15,011 nucleotides of DNA, taken from assembly GCA_002422375.1 (NCBI GenBank), contig DIUQ01000027.1, positions 18,287-33,297 on the forward strand. Direction: 5' to 3'. This document shows positions 1 to 9,606 of this stretch, one piece after another. Position 1 is the stretch's first letter, and each line of letters opens with the position of its first letter. The notes under the pieces are model-generated. The model saw only the letters and a list, made by a program, of their open reading frames with translations. It had not been told where the DNA came from and searched no databases. Source of the DNA: a bacterium UBA6154 (GTDB lineage Bacteria; Actinomycetota; Actinomycetes; S36-B12). The position numbers and the translations under genes are program-made.

Positions 1-412
1 AGGCGTAGCCAAACATCAGACCTTGATCTCCGGCACCTTGCCTGTCGAGCGGGTCAGCACTGTGGCCCTCGCGCTCCTCAATAGCATCGTTAACACCCTG
101 GGATATATCGGGCGACTGTTGACCGATGGATACCGAGATACCACACGAAGCGCCGTCAAACCCTTTGATAGAACTGTCGTAACCAATATCGAGCACAGTG
201 TCGCGCACAAGCGCCATGACATCAGCAAAGCCTTCTGTGGTGACTTCTCCGGCCACATGTACTTGGCCGGTGGTGAGCATTGTTTCCACCGCAACTCGAC
301 TTGTGGGGTCTTGACGCAAGAGGTCGTCGAGGATGGCATCGCTGATCTGGTCGGCCATTTTGTCGGGATGGCCTTCGGTGACCGATTCTGATGTAAACAA
401 GCGCTGAGTCAC
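1..412 (-). CDS. metK: S-adenosylmethionine synthetase, N-terminal part (cut by window edge)
   Basis: MetK makes S-adenosylmethionine from methionine and ATP in the cytoplasm. About 137 N-terminal codons are visible and the frame is still open at position 1, so the C-terminal two thirds lie outside. The translation starts [19 protein letters not shown]15 and D17 in the EGHPDK motif correspond to the ATP/Mg-binding residues of the family. It continues through a [12 protein letters not shown] segment and ends in [12 protein letters not shown], the conserved ATP-binding motif. I chose the GTG at 412-410 because it gives the usual MetK N-terminus and is preceded by a strong Shine-Dalgarno (GGGGAG, about 4 nt upstream). 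It lies 28 bp downstream of coaBC with no terminator between them, so it probably ends the same transcript. No SAM riboswitch is visible in the gap. Identification is secure. Confidence 0.96.
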   Translation of the reverse strand, partial: MTQRLFTSESVTEGHPDKMADQISDAILDDLLRQDPTSRVAVETMLTTGQVHVAGEVTTEGFADVMALVRDTVLDIGYDSSIKGFDGASCGISVSIGQQSPDISQGVNDAIEEREGHSADPLDRQGAGDQGLMFGYA

Positions 413-440
413 AGGACTCCCCTTTTCTGGTGGTCAGGTA

Positions 441-1655
441 CTAACGATCAAAGCCTGAGTCTAATGGCGGAAGGAGGTGCGCAAGCCGAGTGACCACGGC
501 GTGTGCAGCGGAAATCTTGGAGCCGGCGAAACTGAGGTAATCACCATTTTTTTCCACAATGGCAATGTGGGTTTCATCTTCACCGAATACTGAGCCCCCA
601 CGAACATTATTGACCACCAAGGCCGCGCATCCTTTGGCTGCTAATTTCGCTCGACCTAATTCCAGTAGTTGATCCATGCTCTCCACTGTTTCAGCCCCAA
701 ACCCCATCACCACTACGGCGGGAAACTCGCGAGTAACCGTGGCCAAAATGTCCTCATTCTCGGTCAGCGTTAGCGACGGAGCTCCGGAACTCTTTTTGAT
801 CTTTCCTTCCACCGGGCTTACAGGTCGGAAATCTGCGACGGCGGCCGCCATGATCAACGCGTCAGGATCCTCTTTCAAGGCGGCTCGTACGGCGTCCAAC
901 ATCTGTGCTGCCGTGTCAACACGCACAATCTGAACCCCAGCGGGTACTTCCGTTTCCATTGCTCCCGCGATCAGCGTTACCTGCGCACCGTGAGCAAGCG
1001 CCGCACGGGCTAAAGCCACTCCTTGTTTTCCACTGCTTCGATTACCGAGATAGCGAACGGGATCCCACACTTCACGAGTGCCACCCGCCGTGATCACAAT
1101 GTGTCGGCCCGACAGTTCGCGTGAGGATCCCGCGAGCACCGATTCCACGTAGTCGAAAATGGCTTGCGGGGATGGCAGGCGACCTACTCCGGAGTCGCGC
1201 CCGGTCAGACGCCCGGAATCAGGCTGGAGAACCAGGTACCCTCGTCCGACCAGCAAGCCAATGTTGTGTTGGGTAGCCGGGTGCTCCCACATTTGCGTAT
1301 GCATGGCCGGAGCGAGCACGACGGGCGCTTGAGCAGTCAATAATGTGTTGGTCAGCAAATCACTAGCGATCCCATGTGTTGCACGGGCGAGAAAATCAGC
1401 GGTGGCCGGAGCAACTACGACAACATCAGCGGACGCTCCAATATCAACATGTCGAACCCGATCCACTCCGGACCACACACTCGTGGCAACCGGTTCACCG
1501 GACAGCGCTTCAAATGTCGGTGCTCCGACGAACTTCAGGGCATTCTCCGTGGGCACCACGGTCACCTGGTGTCCGGACTCGGTCAACAGTCGAAGTAACT
1601 CCACTGATTTATAGGCTGCGATGCCACCGCACACCCCGAGCACAACCCGAGGCAA
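441..1655 (-). CDS. coaBC: Bifunctional phosphopantothenoylcysteine decarboxylase / phosphopantothenate-cysteine ligase
   Basis: CoaBC carries out two consecutive steps of coenzyme A synthesis: ligation of cysteine to 4'-phosphopantothenate, then FMN-dependent decarboxylation to 4'-phosphopantetheine. The 404-residue protein has the usual bifunctional length. The N-terminal CoaC flavoprotein domain (about 1-175) begins GVCGGIAAYK and holds the probable catalytic H69 (RHVDIG) and PAMHTQMW at 116-123. The flap TGRDSGVGRL (151-160) has Ser where E. coli has Cys; both the His in PAMH and this Ser are, as I recall, normal for actinobacterial CoaBC. The C-terminal CoaB domain (about 183-400) shows ITAGGTREVWDPVRYLGNR, AAAVADFRP and the KIKK lysines at 285-288. 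The start is TTG at 1655-1653, supported by GAGG six nt upstream. It follows the rpoZ stop by one base, so translation is probably coupled. Confidence 0.95.
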   Translation of the reverse strand: MPRVVLGVCGGIAAYKSVELLRLLTESGHQVTVVPTENALKFVGAPTFEALSGEPVATSVWSGVDRVRHVDIGASADVVVVAPATADFLARATHGIASDLLTNTLLTAQAPVVLAPAMHTQMWEHPATQHNIGLLVGRGYLVLQPDSGRLTGRDSGVGRLPSPQAIFDYVESVLAGSSRELSGRHIVITAGGTREVWDPVRYLGNRSSGKQGVALARAALAHGAQVTLIAGAMETEVPAGVQIVRVDTAAQMLDAVRAALKEDPDALIMAAAVADFRPVSPVEGKIKKSSGAPSLTLTENEDILATVTREFPAVVVMGFGAETVESMDQLLELGRAKLAAKGCAALVVNNVRGGSVFGEDETHIAIVEKNGDYLSFAGSKISAAHAVVTRLAHLLPPLDSGFDR

Positions 1656-1656
1656 T

Positions 1657-1971
1657 TTAGTCCTCGACGACCTCGACGGTTAATCCATTGTCGGTACCAC
1701 CGGAGACCACGGGTGAATCAGGGAATGTGGGCTCAGATGTCAGCAGGCCTGCATCGATCTCTCGCAGGGCAATAGACAGTGGCTTTTCTTGAACATGGGT
1801 TTCGACCAGTGGGCCGATATATTCCAAGAGACCTTCACCGAGTTGCGAGTAGTAGGCATTGATCTGACGGGCCCGCTTGGCAGCGTAACTCACCAAAGAA
1901 TACTTGGAATCCGTCTTGGTCAACAGGTCGTCGATGGACGGATGGGTAATGCCTTCAGGGCGATCGGTCAT
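1657..1971 (-). CDS. rpoZ: DNA-directed RNA polymerase omega subunit
   Basis: Omega is the small subunit that binds the beta' C-terminus and helps assemble RNA polymerase. The 104-residue product contains PSIDDLL (11-17), then [20 protein letters not shown] (22-41) and [13 protein letters not shown], the conserved core and the actinobacterial form of this family. The central segment [11 protein letters not shown] matches the helix that holds the ATP-like Rpb6 fold. The C-terminal tail is acidic and low in complexity, as is common in the group. The start is ATG at 1971-1969 with GAGG four nt upstream. The gene lies 6 bp after gmk and 1 bp before coaBC, the standard actinobacterial order gmk-rpoZ-coaBC-metK. 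Confidence 0.96.
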   Translation of the reverse strand: MTDRPEGITHPSIDDLLTKTDSKYSLVSYAAKRARQINAYYSQLGEGLLEYIGPLVETHVQEKPLSIALREIDAGLLTSEPTFPDSPVVSGGTDNGLTVEVVED

Positions 1972-1977
1972 GAATCC

Positions 1978-2538
1978 TCATTTCAGGTCAGCGAGTAATG
2001 CTAGCAAGTGCCCTGAGCACTCTGCTACATCGGCGTTCACCAAGACCCGATCGAAGCCAGATGATGCGGCCATTTCTGCCTTAGCTATGTGGAGCCGCTC
2101 AGCCAGCACCTCGGGACTCTCCGTGCCTCGACCAGCCAGGCGTTCCCGCAGAATCTCGGTGCTCGGGGGTGCGATGAAGACTAAGACTGCGTCAGGTGCG
2201 CGCTCACGCACCCATTGAGCACCCTGCACCTCGATTTCGAGCACAACCGGCCGCCCTGATTCCCGCATCCGTTGGACCGGTTCCCGGGGGGTGCCATACC
2301 GATGCCCCGCATAGGTTGCCCACTCCAGCAACCCGTGGTCGGCGACCATCCGGTCAAACTCGTCGGAGGAGACAAAAAAATAGTCAACTCCTTCTACCTC
2401 ACCAGGTCGTGGAGCACGTGTTGTCACCGATACCGACAACCAAATCTCGGGATCAGCAGCTAGCAACGCCCGCACGAGGGTACTTTTACCCACTCCGGAT
2501 GGACCTGAGATGACAACTAGCGGGGCGCTTGCATTCAT
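1978..2538 (-). CDS. gmk: Guanylate kinase
   Basis: Guanylate kinase phosphorylates GMP to GDP with ATP and is essential for GTP and dGTP supply. The 186-residue protein has the P-loop GPSGVGKST at 12-20, the GMP-binding region SVSVTTRAPRPGEVEGVDYF (35-54), LEWATYAGHRYGTP, and VLEIEVQGAQWV with the conserved Asp replaced by Glu. The lid segment RLAGRGTESPEVLAERL follows. Length and motif order are typical. The ATG at 2538-2536 overlaps the pyrF stop codon in ATGA, so the two genes are probably translationally coupled. In most actinobacteria the nucleoid protein gene mihF sits between pyrF and gmk; here there is no room for it. This placement puts a purine nucleotide kinase under the pyrimidine operon leader. 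Confidence 0.97.
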   Translation of the reverse strand: MNASAPLVVISGPSGVGKSTLVRALLAADPEIWLSVSVTTRAPRPGEVEGVDYFFVSSDEFDRMVADHGLLEWATYAGHRYGTPREPVQRMRESGRPVVLEIEVQGAQWVRERAPDAVLVFIAPPSTEILRERLAGRGTESPEVLAERLHIAKAEMAASSGFDRVLVNADVAECSGHLLALLADLK

Positions 2539-3233
2539 GTGCTGGATCCTGCGGTTATCTCGCGAGCGATCTCCAGTGCAGCGGCACCAGGATCTGCTGC
2601 ACCCGTGATCGGCCGGCCAATCACCACAATGTCAGCACCGTCTGCCAATGCTTGTTCGGGTGTGCTCACCCGGCGTTGGTCATCAGAGTCCGCGGACCGT
2701 GGTCTGACACCCGGAGTTATCAGCGTGATATCCGGCGGTACAACTGCTCTGACCGAAGCAACCTCATGTGGTGAACAAACGATCGCCCGCGCACCGGCCT
2801 CCACTGCAATGAGTGACAGCGCAATCACCGACTCGGCAGACGTTCCCGCGAAACCTAGATTCCGCAATTCTTGATCGTCAAGACTGGTCAAAATTGTGAC
2901 GGCTGTAATGCGAGTGTCTGGCAAGGTCTCCACGGCAGCGCGGATCATGTCGGATCCACCACTGGCATGTACGGTGAGAAACTGCGGTTGGTATTTGGCG
3001 ACAGAACGCGCTGCACCCGAGACCGTATTGGGAATGTCATGTAACTTCAGATCTAGAAAGAAGTCGCAGCCACTGTCACGCACAGCGTCCACCGCGGATG
3101 ACCCATCGCGATAGAACCCTTCTAGGCCAAGCTTCAGTGTGGAGACGTGAGGGGAGACAGCATTTACCCAGTGGCGCATGGTGGCCAGATCGGGTGCGTC
3201 CAGCGCGAGTGCAATCGGTGCTCGAGTGGTCAT
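2535..3233 (-). CDS. pyrF: Orotidine 5'-phosphate decarboxylase (short type)
   Basis: PyrF decarboxylates OMP to UMP, the last step of de novo pyrimidine synthesis. Counting from ATG at 3233, the 232-residue TIM-barrel protein has IALALDAPDLATM near the N-terminus, K34 in STLKLGLEGF, and the catalytic Asp-Lys-x-x-Asp array D61/K63/D66 in DFFLDLKLHDIPNTV. The phosphate-binding TPGVRP and VIGRPIT loops follow. An in-frame GTG at 3254 overlaps the pyrD stop (GTGA) and would add seven residues. I prefer the ATG because AGGGAGA lies about 9 nt upstream, whereas the GTG has no Shine-Dalgarno. The length and motif order are those of the short E. coli/Bacillus-like PyrF, not the roughly 270-280-residue subfamily that I recall as usual in mycobacteria and streptomycetes. 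Confidence 0.95.
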   Translation of the reverse strand: MTTRAPIALALDAPDLATMRHWVNAVSPHVSTLKLGLEGFYRDGSSAVDAVRDSGCDFFLDLKLHDIPNTVSGAARSVAKYQPQFLTVHASGGSDMIRAAVETLPDTRITAVTILTSLDDQELRNLGFAGTSAESVIALSLIAVEAGARAIVCSPHEVASVRAVVPPDITLITPGVRPRSADSDDQRRVSTPEQALADGADIVVIGRPITGAADPGAAALEIAREITAGSST

Positions 3234-3250
3234 GGTGTGAGTTCTCCCTG

Positions 3251-4303
3251 TCACTCGGTAATGAAATCCCAGTCGGCACTTTCTGAATCCGGTGAATCAT
3301 GCTCGAGCGGAACATCAGGCCGGTGAGCGTAGGAAATGGCATCGGAGAGGCGGGTAAAGCCTCGACTGCTTAATTCCTGGGCCAACTCCCTGTGTATGCG
3401 GGCGGGAGCCGACGGATCATTGAATATGGATGTCCCGACGGATACAGCGTTTGCACCGGCGAGGATGAACTCCAGCGCATCATGGCCTGTCCTAATGCCA
3501 CCCATGCCGATGATGGGGATGGTCGGCATGGCGGACCGAATGTCCCACACGCAGCGCACGGCCACGGGGCGAATTGCTGGTCCAGATAACCCCCCGGTGA
3601 CACCGGCCAGCGCAGGACGCATAGTGGCGGTGTCCATCACCATGCCGAGCAGCGTGTTGATGACGGACACTCCCGTCGCCCCAGCATCCACGACCGACTG
3701 AGCAATCTCCACAATGTCGGTCACATCAGGTGAGAGTTTGGCAAATATAGGAACCTTCGAATCACTATTCCTGCGTACAGTCTGAACAACCTGCGCTGCT
3801 GAATCCGCGCGGCAGGCAAAGATCTGACCTCGATCAGCAACATTGGGGCATGAGATATTGACCTCAAGCGCCTCAACGCCTCCGGCAATGCGTAACTTGG
3901 CGGCCACCTTGCCAAATTCCTCGGCACTCTCACCTGCAATCGAGACGATAGTGCGAGCACCACGCTGCCGAAGCCAGGCCAGGTCGTGTTCAATAAAACT
4001 ATCCACCCCGGGGCCTTGTAGCCCAATGGAGTTGAGCATGCCGCTCGGCGTCTCTGCCATGCGAGGGGTGGCTCGACCCGAACGTGGAGCAAGCATGATG
4101 CTCTTGGTCACGATCGCACCAATGCTCGTAATGTCAAAGTAGTTATCAAGTTCACGCCCAGCTGCCGCGCAACCCGACGCGGTCAGGACCGGGCTCGGAA
4201 GATTCAGCTTGGCCAACTCAGTAGACATGTCAATTCGAATGGATGTGTCTCCGAATTCATGATGTGCCCCGGCGCGTCGAGACGAAACAATAGGCGTGTT
4301 CAC
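3251..4303 (-). CDS. pyrD: Dihydroorotate dehydrogenase class 1B, catalytic subunit
   Basis: This FMN enzyme oxidises dihydroorotate to orotate and passes the electrons through PyrK to NAD+. The 350-residue protein shows TASGCAAAGREL (41-52), K67 (TKSIM), NSIGLQGPG (91-99), the NISCPN motif with C152, which is the active-site base in class 1 enzymes, K189 (FAKLSPD), and GMGGIRTG near 267-274. A class 2 enzyme would have Ser at the base position and an N-terminal membrane helix; neither is seen. GTG at 4303-4301 is chosen because GGAGGAA precedes it by about 5 nt and it overlaps the pyrK stop in GTGA. The internal ATG at 4228 lacks a Shine-Dalgarno. The protein is longer than the usual ~305-310 residues because of a ~25-residue N-terminal extension and an acidic C-terminal tail. 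Confidence 0.94.
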   Translation of the reverse strand: MNTPIVSSRRAGAHHEFGDTSIRIDMSTELAKLNLPSPVLTASGCAAAGRELDNYFDITSIGAIVTKSIMLAPRSGRATPRMAETPSGMLNSIGLQGPGVDSFIEHDLAWLRQRGARTIVSIAGESAEEFGKVAAKLRIAGGVEALEVNISCPNVADRGQIFACRADSAAQVVQTVRRNSDSKVPIFAKLSPDVTDIVEIAQSVVDAGATGVSVINTLLGMVMDTATMRPALAGVTGGLSGPAIRPVAVRCVWDIRSAMPTIPIIGMGGIRTGHDALEFILAGANAVSVGTSIFNDPSAPARIHRELAQELSSRGFTRLSDAISYAHRPDVPLEHDSPDSESADWDFITE

Positions 4304-5169
4304 TGAGTTCCTCCAGGCGCCCCATACGTGTCAGCAGGAACAGTGCCAATGTCTGACCAGCGCACTCGATCCCCCCGGAAAATCGGCCCGTCTACACAGG
4401 AGCGAACCATGCGTGTCACAAGGTCGTCGCCAATCACGGGGAGCACGCAAGTCATGCAGACACCAATTCCACATGCCATGGATTCCTCGACAGAGCATTG
4501 GCTGAAAATTTTGTGGGTCGCCGCGAATTCGGCGACACTGGCCAACATGCCCATGGGGCCACAGGCATAAATGATGTCCGTTTTCCCAGCCGCGACGAGA
4601 TCAGGAAGGACGTCTGTGACACGCCCACGAACTCCAGAACTTCCGTCGTCGGTCGTTACCACTAAAGATGAAGAGACGCGCTTGAGTTCGAGCGCACCAA
4701 ATAATTTCTCTTCGGTGGAGGCGCCAATGATGGTGTCCACGCGACATCCACGCTCCCGCAACTTTTCGGCTAACAGGAAAAGTGGTGCCGAGCCGTATCC
4801 CCCGCCAATGAGTGCACAGGACACTGGTTGAGTCGGAAGGGTAAACGGCTTACCCAATGGACCTACCAAACTCACCAGGTCGTGGCGCCGACGCTTTGAT
4901 AGCCACGTGGTGCCCTTGCCGACCGGAGAGACGACGAGGTCCAAGGTTCCGCCGTACACGCCACGGGATTGAACACGATGGATGGCAAAGGAACGCCGCA
5001 GCACCATGCTGGTTTCCTCGCCCCCCATGCCCACCGTGACAAACTGACCGGGCTCCGCTATTTCGGAGATTCCTGGGGCGGTCACTGAGATCACAAAATA
5101 GGACCCGGAGCGGTTGATATCGAGGATCTCGCCCATCACCTGAACGGGCCGTCCGGTTGCTGCACTCAC
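4300..5169 (-). CDS. pyrK: Dihydroorotate dehydrogenase electron-transfer subunit (FAD, 2Fe-2S)
   Basis: PyrK takes electrons from the FMN of PyrD through a 2Fe-2S cluster and FAD to NAD+. The 289-residue protein has the ferredoxin-reductase-like fold: an FAD-binding beta barrel with RRSFAIH at 58-64, an NAD-binding domain with IGGGYGSAPLFLLAEKL (121-137) and YACGPMGML (201-209), and a C-terminal iron-sulfur segment. C233, C238 and C241 (CGIGVCMTC) with C258 (VRSCVDGP) give the C-x4-C-x2-C-xn-C ligand pattern of PyrK. The start is GTG at 5169-5167, 17 bp after the carB stop, with GGTGAG just upstream. The stop overlaps the pyrD start, consistent with a fixed-ratio PyrDK complex. The length is slightly above the usual 250-270 residues. 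Confidence 0.94.
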   Translation of the reverse strand: MSAATGRPVQVMGEILDINRSGSYFVISVTAPGISEIAEPGQFVTVGMGGEETSMVLRRSFAIHRVQSRGVYGGTLDLVVSPVGKGTTWLSKRRRHDLVSLVGPLGKPFTLPTQPVSCALIGGGYGSAPLFLLAEKLRERGCRVDTIIGASTEEKLFGALELKRVSSSLVVTTDDGSSGVRGRVTDVLPDLVAAGKTDIIYACGPMGMLASVAEFAATHKIFSQCSVEESMACGIGVCMTCVLPVIGDDLVTRMVRSCVDGPIFRGDRVRWSDIGTVPADTYGAPGGTQ

Positions 5170-5186
5170 GGGCTCACCGTACTCAT

Positions 5187-8100
5187 CTAGTTTTTCCGCT
5201 CATCGGAAGCCTCGGCCCGAAGCCGCTCGATATCGCGTCCATGTTCTTGTATCGACTTGACCGTGGGAGTCTCGTTAATCATGGAATCAATTCCTTGAAC
5301 CGCAGCCGCTAGACCTTGCACAGTCGTGATGGAAGCGACTCCCCGGGAAACGGCGGCAGTGCGGATTTCGTAGCCATCTTTGCGCGGTCCTACTCCATAG
5401 GGCGTGTTGATAACCAGATCAATATTGCCGGCCAGGATTTCATCCACCGTCGTTGCCTCACCGTTGACACCACGTCCCTCGTGTTGCTTCCGGATCACCA
5501 CTGCGGGTACTCCATTGCGACGCAGGACGTCAGCTGTTCCCGATGTTGCCAGGATGGTGAACCCAAGGTCTGATAACCGCTTGACCGGGAAAATCGCCGA
5601 ACGTTTATCCCGATTGGCCAGGGACACAAACACTGTTCCAGAGGTTGGTAGACCACCGGAATAAGCCGCCGTCTGCGATTTAGCAAAAGCCACACCAAAT
5701 GTGGAATCAATACCCATGACCTCGCCCGTTGATTTCATTTCCGGACCCAGAACAGTGTCCACGCCATGGAAGCGGCCAAAGGGAAGGACAGCCTCCTTGA
5801 CGGAGACCGGTGAACCTTGGGGCAGGGAACCACCATCGCCCGTAGCGGGAAGAACTCCAGATGCCCGAAGTTCAGCGATCGATTCACCCAGCATGACCCG
5901 CGCTGCGGCTTTGGCTACCTGAATCCCTGTTGCCTTGGAGACAAAGGGCACGGTTCGTGATGCGCGGGGGTTCGCTTCCAGGACGTACAGGACGTCACTA
6001 ACGAGGGCAAATTGAACATTGATCAAGCCGCGCACATTCAGGCCCACGGCAAGTGCTCGAGTTGACACTCTAATACGCTCAATGTCCTCCATTCCCAGTG
6101 TGATGGGTGGCAGAGCGCACGCCGAATCACCGGAATGGATGCCGGCTTCCTCGATGTGTTCCATGACTCCGGCGAGATACAGATCCGTGCCGTCAAAGAT
6201 GGCGTCGACATCTATTTCAATGGCGTCGTCGAGGAAACGGTCGACCAGTACGGGATGCTCCGGATTGAGTTCTGTCGCGCGTTCGAGGTACTCCTTGAGC
6301 ATGTCCTCGGTGTAGACGATTTCCATGCCCCGACCACCAAGAACGTAACTGGGACGCACCAATACGGGATAACCAATTCGATCAGCGATCGCTTTCGCTT
6401 CATCAAAGGAACGTGCGGTGCCGTGCGCGGGGGCGGGGACTCCGGCTGCGGAAAGTACGCGGGAAAATTCCTCCCGATCCTCCGCAGCGTGGATAGATGC
6501 GGGAGAGGTCCCAACGACCGGGACACCTGCGTCAGCGAGTTGAGCCGCCAATGCCAAAGGCGTCTGACCCCCCAGCTGAACTATCACCCCGGCGATGTCT
6601 CCTCGCGTGGACTCCGCGTCAATCACCGCCATGACATCTTCAAAGGTGAGCGGCTCAAAATACAGTCGATCGGACGTGTCGTAGTCGGTGGAAACTGTTT
6701 CTGGGTTGCAGTTGATCATGATCGTTTCGTAGCCAGCATCACGCAGAGTCATGGACGCATGGACACAGGAATAATCAAATTCGATTCCTTGACCGATTCG
6801 ATTAGGTCCTGACCCGAGAATCACCACCTTGCGCCGATCGGATGGTTCCACCTCGGTCTCAAAGTCGTAACTCGAATAGTGGTACGGAGTCTTCGCGGCA
6901 AATTCCGCGGCGCATGTATCCACCGTCTTGAACACCGGTTGCACACCTAATTCGGTCCGGAGCTTTCTTATATCCATCTCTGTGCCATGTCTCAATACCG
7001 CTATCTGATGGTCCGAGAACCCCATGGACTTGGATTCGAACATCAGGTCTGCATCTATCTCGCTCGCTTGGGCGATTCTGTCCGCTTGTTCGTTAATCAG
7101 TTCAATCTGGTCTAGGAACCATGGATCGATATTGGTCGCCTCATGCACTGCGCCAATTCCAGCTCCCAACCACAGTGCCCGTTGCACCAGACTTAAACGT
7201 CCGTCGTGGGGCACTCTCATCTGTTCAAGCAGCGCGGGAATCTCGGCTATATCGCGTGGTGCACGCCAGGTGAAAATCGCGGACTTCTGCTCAACTGACC
7301 TCAACGCTTTCTGCAATGCCTCGGGGAAATTCCGGCCAATTGCCATGGCCTCTCCCACACTCTTCATGGTCGTGGTCAATGTGGTGTCTGCACCCGGAAA
7401 TTTCTCGAATGCAAAACGGGGAACTTTGACCACGACGTAATCGAGGGTTGGTTCAAATGAGGCTGGCGTTTCACCCGTAATGTCGTTGGTGATCTCGTCC
7501 AAGGAATATCCAATGGCCAAGCGTGCCGCAATCTTGGCAATGGGAAAGCCCGTGGCTTTTGACGCCAGTGCCGAGGATCTCGAAACCCGCGGATTCATTT
7601 CAATGACGATCAGCCGTCCATTGTCGGGATTGATGGCGAATTGAATGTTGCAGCCACCGGTATCAACACCGACCTCGCGGATGATTTCGATTCCAACATT
7701 GCGTAGGTGCTGGAACTCTCTATCGGTCAATGTCAGCGCTGGTGCAACGGTGATTGAGTCACCGGTATGCACCCCCATGGGGTCAACGTTTTCAATGGAA
7801 CACACGACCACAACGTTGTCATTGTGATCCCGCATAAGTTCTAGTTCATATTCCTTCCAACCGATGATGGATTCCTCCAGCAGAATCTCCGCCGTGGGGC
7901 TTGCCTTGAGCCCACTGCCAGCAATTCGAATGAGGTCGGATTCGTTATAGGCGATACCAGAACCTGCACCGCCCATAGTGAAAGATGGTCGAACTACAAC
8001 CGGATAGTTCAGTTCTTTTACTCCCTCAAGACATTGCTCGAGGGTGTGACAGATCCGAGACCGTGCACTCTCCGCACCGATCTTGGCCACAATTTCACGG

Positions 8101-8495
8101 AATTTTTCTCGATTCTCTCCACGCTCGATAGCTTCGACATTTGCGCCAATGAGCTCAACGTTGTACCTGGCAAGGATGCCCGCTTCATGCAGAGCAATGG
8201 CCGCATTGAGCGCTGTTTGCCCACCCAAGGTGGGCAGGAGTGCATCGGGTCGTTCCTGGGCAATAACGCGCTCCAGAAATTCGGTGGTGATTGGTTCTAT
8301 ATACGTGGCATCAGCAAATTCGGGGTCAGTCATGATCGTGGCTGGATTCGAATTCACAAGAACGACTCGAATACCTTCTTCGCGGAGCACTCGACAGGCC
8401 TGCGTTCCTGAATAATCAAATTCACATGCTTGCCCAATGACGATTGGACCGGAGCCAATCACCATGACGGAGGATATGTCTGAACGCTTAGGCAT
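5187..8495 (-). CDS. carB: Carbamoyl-phosphate synthase large subunit
   Basis: CarB makes carbamoyl phosphate from bicarbonate, two ATP and ammonia supplied by CarA; the product feeds pyrimidine and arginine synthesis. The protein, about 1102 residues, has the full two-fold architecture. The first half opens with [20 protein letters not shown] and includes the ATP-grasp parts [12 protein letters not shown] and [19 protein letters not shown]. The second half opens with [20 protein letters not shown] and includes [15 protein letters not shown] and [21 protein letters not shown]-terminal MGS-like allosteric domain ends with [21 protein letters not shown] chose ATG at 8495 because it gives the usual MPKRxD start and overlaps the carA end by 8 nt. 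An in-frame GTG at 8501 would add two residues. No frameshift or missing segment is seen. Confidence 0.97.
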   Translation of the reverse strand: MPKRSDISSVMVIGSGPIVIGQACEFDYSGTQACRVLREEGIRVVLVNSNPATIMTDPEFADATYIEPITTEFLERVIAQERPDALLPTLGGQTALNAAIALHEAGILARYNVELIGANVEAIERGENREKFREIVAKIGAESARSRICHTLEQCLEGVKELNYPVVVRPSFTMGGAGSGIAYNESDLIRIAGSGLKASPTAEILLEESIIGWKEYELELMRDHNDNVVVVCSIENVDPMGVHTGDSITVAPALTLTDREFQHLRNVGIEIIREVGVDTGGCNIQFAINPDNGRLIVIEMNPRVSRSSALASKATGFPIAKIAARLAIGYSLDEITNDITGETPASFEPTLDYVVVKVPRFAFEKFPGADTTLTTTMKSVGEAMAIGRNFPEALQKALRSVEQKSAIFTWRAPRDIAEIPALLEQMRVPHDGRLSLVQRALWLGAGIGAVHEATNIDPWFLDQIELINEQADRIAQASEIDADLMFESKSMGFSDHQIAVLRHGTEMDIRKLRTELGVQPVFKTVDTCAAEFAAKTPYHYSSYDFETEVEPSDRRKVVILGSGPNRIGQGIEFDYSCVHASMTLRDAGYETIMINCNPETVSTDYDTSDRLYFEPLTFEDVMAVIDAESTRGDIAGVIVQLGGQTPLALAAQLADAGVPVVGTSPASIHAAEDREEFSRVLSAAGVPAPAHGTARSFDEAKAIADRIGYPVLVRPSYVLGGRGMEIVYTEDMLKEYLERATELNPEHPVLVDRFLDDAIEIDVDAIFDGTDLYLAGVMEHIEEAGIHSGDSACALPPITLGMEDIERIRVSTRALAVGLNVRGLINVQFALVSDVLYVLEANPRASRTVPFVSKATGIQVAKAAARVMLGESIAELRASGVLPATGDGGSLPQGSPVSVKEAVLPFGRFHGVDTVLGPEMKSTGEVMGIDSTFGVAFAKSQTAAYSGGLPTSGTVFVSLANRDKRSAIFPVKRLSDLGFTILATSGTADVLRRNGVPAVVIRKQHEGRGVNGEATTVDEILAGNIDLVINTPYGVGPRKDGYEIRTAAVSRGVASITTVQGLAAAVQGIDSMINETPTVKSIQEHGRDIERLRAEASDERKN

Positions 8496-9606
8496 GAACA
8501 CACATCTTTTCTAGGAATCGATCGAATAGGTAATCCGAATCATGTGGTCCAGCAGCAGCCTCCGGGTGATACTGAACGCTAAAGGCTGAAGTCTCCATTA
8601 ATTCCAGTCCCTCAACGACATTGTCGTTGAGACAGATATGCGAAACCCGCGCCCGGCCATATGGAGTGTCAAACTCCATGGAATCTGGAGCCTTAACGGC
8701 GAAGCCGTGATTATGGGCGGTTATTTCCACCTTTCCAGTGGTGAGGTCCTTCACCGGCTGATTGATTCCTCGATGCCCGTACTGCAATTTGTAGGTACCC
8801 AACCCAATAGCTCGACCCAGAATTTGGTGTCCGAAACAAATTCCAAAAAGGGGTATGTGGGATTCCAGTGCCGATTGAACGAGGTTCATGGCGTGGTCGG
8901 CGGTTGCGGGATCCCCGGGCCCATTGGACAGAAAAACACCGTCGGGCTCCAATGCCATGATTTGCTCCCAAGTCACACGTGCCGGAACGACGTGAACTCG
9001 GATTCCGCGTTCGGCCATGCGCCGTGGCGTCATGGACTTGATGCCTAGGTCAACGGCAACACAGGTGGCGCGACACTCACCCTGCGGCTCAATGGTGTAC
9101 ATCTGGGATGTGGTCACCTGCTCGGTGAAGCTGGCACCGGCCATGGGAGGTGACGCGACCACCAGAGAGACGAGGTCCTCTACCGGACGTTGTGCTTGAT
9201 CGCCAGTAAAAATCCCCATGCGCATGGCACCCCGATCGCGGAGGTGACGAGTCAGTGCACGCGTATCGACCCCGCTCATCCCAACAATGTTGTTCTCAAT
9301 CAGCGCGTCATTCAGCGTGCCTGTCGCGCGCCAATTAGAGACAGTTCGCGAAACCTCGCGAACCACAAAACCAGATGGCCACATGCGCTCCGACTCTGGA
9401 TCCTCCGAGTTAACGCCCGTATTGCCAATATGGGGTGCGGTCATGACGACAATTTGTCCACAGTACGAGGGATCCGTGAGCGTCTCCTGATACCCGGTCA
9501 TTCCGGTGGAGAAGACGGCCTCCCCGAAGGCGGAGCCGGGTGCGCCCCATGGAATTCCGCGGAGGACGAATCCATCCTCGAGGACAAGTATCGCCGAACG
9601 CTTCAT
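8488..9606 (-). CDS. carA: Carbamoyl-phosphate synthase small (glutaminase) subunit
   Basis: CarA hydrolyses glutamine and channels ammonia to CarB. The 372-residue protein has the CarA-specific N-terminal domain (about 1-150), with [20 protein letters not shown] at 28-47 and [18 protein letters not shown] at 109-126. A class I glutamine amidotransferase domain follows, with the nucleophile C257 in [11 protein letters not shown] and H347/E349 in [15 protein letters not shown] completing the triad. SNGPGDP (227-233) and NHGFAV are also present. The ATG at 9606-9604 overlaps the stop of the upstream membrane-protein gene in ATGA, and the 3' end overlaps carB by 8 nt, so subunit output is probably coupled. 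Length and residues are complete. Confidence 0.97.
   Translation of the reverse strand: MKRSAILVLEDGFVLRGIPWGAPGSAFGEAVFSTGMTGYQETLTDPSYCGQIVVMTAPHIGNTGVNSEDPESERMWPSGFVVREVSRTVSNWRATGTLNDALIENNIVGMSGVDTRALTRHLRDRGAMRMGIFTGDQAQRPVEDLVSLVVASPPMAGASFTEQVTTSQMYTIEPQGECRATCVAVDLGIKSMTPRRMAERGIRVHVVPARVTWEQIMALEPDGVFLSNGPGDPATADHAMNLVQSALESHIPLFGICFGHQILGRAIGLGTYKLQYGHRGINQPVKDLTTGKVEITAHNHGFAVKAPDSMEFDTPYGRARVSHICLNDNVVEGLELMETSAFSVQYHPEAAAGPHDSDYLFDRFLEKMCVHA

Noticed and set aside
23..391. Plus-strand open frame of 122 codons, and a minus-strand frame starting at 339
   Set aside because: The metK reading frame from 412 to 1 gives an unmistakable S-adenosylmethionine synthetase N-terminus. The other two frames are antisense or shifted and give no known protein.
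413..440. SAM riboswitch before metK
   Set aside because: The gap is only 28 bp and contains the ribosome binding site; there is no room for or sign of the conserved riboswitch core.
1272..1308. PAMH instead of PAMN, and Ser for Cys in the CoaC flap, as possible loss of decarboxylase function
   Set aside because: From memory, mycobacterial CoaBC carries the same PAMHTEMW and DSG motifs and is functional, so this is the normal actinobacterial form.
6135..6812. A 225-codon open frame on the plus strand
   Set aside because: It lies entirely antisense to the well-conserved carB coding region, its translation has no recognisable domain, and carB is intact. It is a by-product of carB codon composition.
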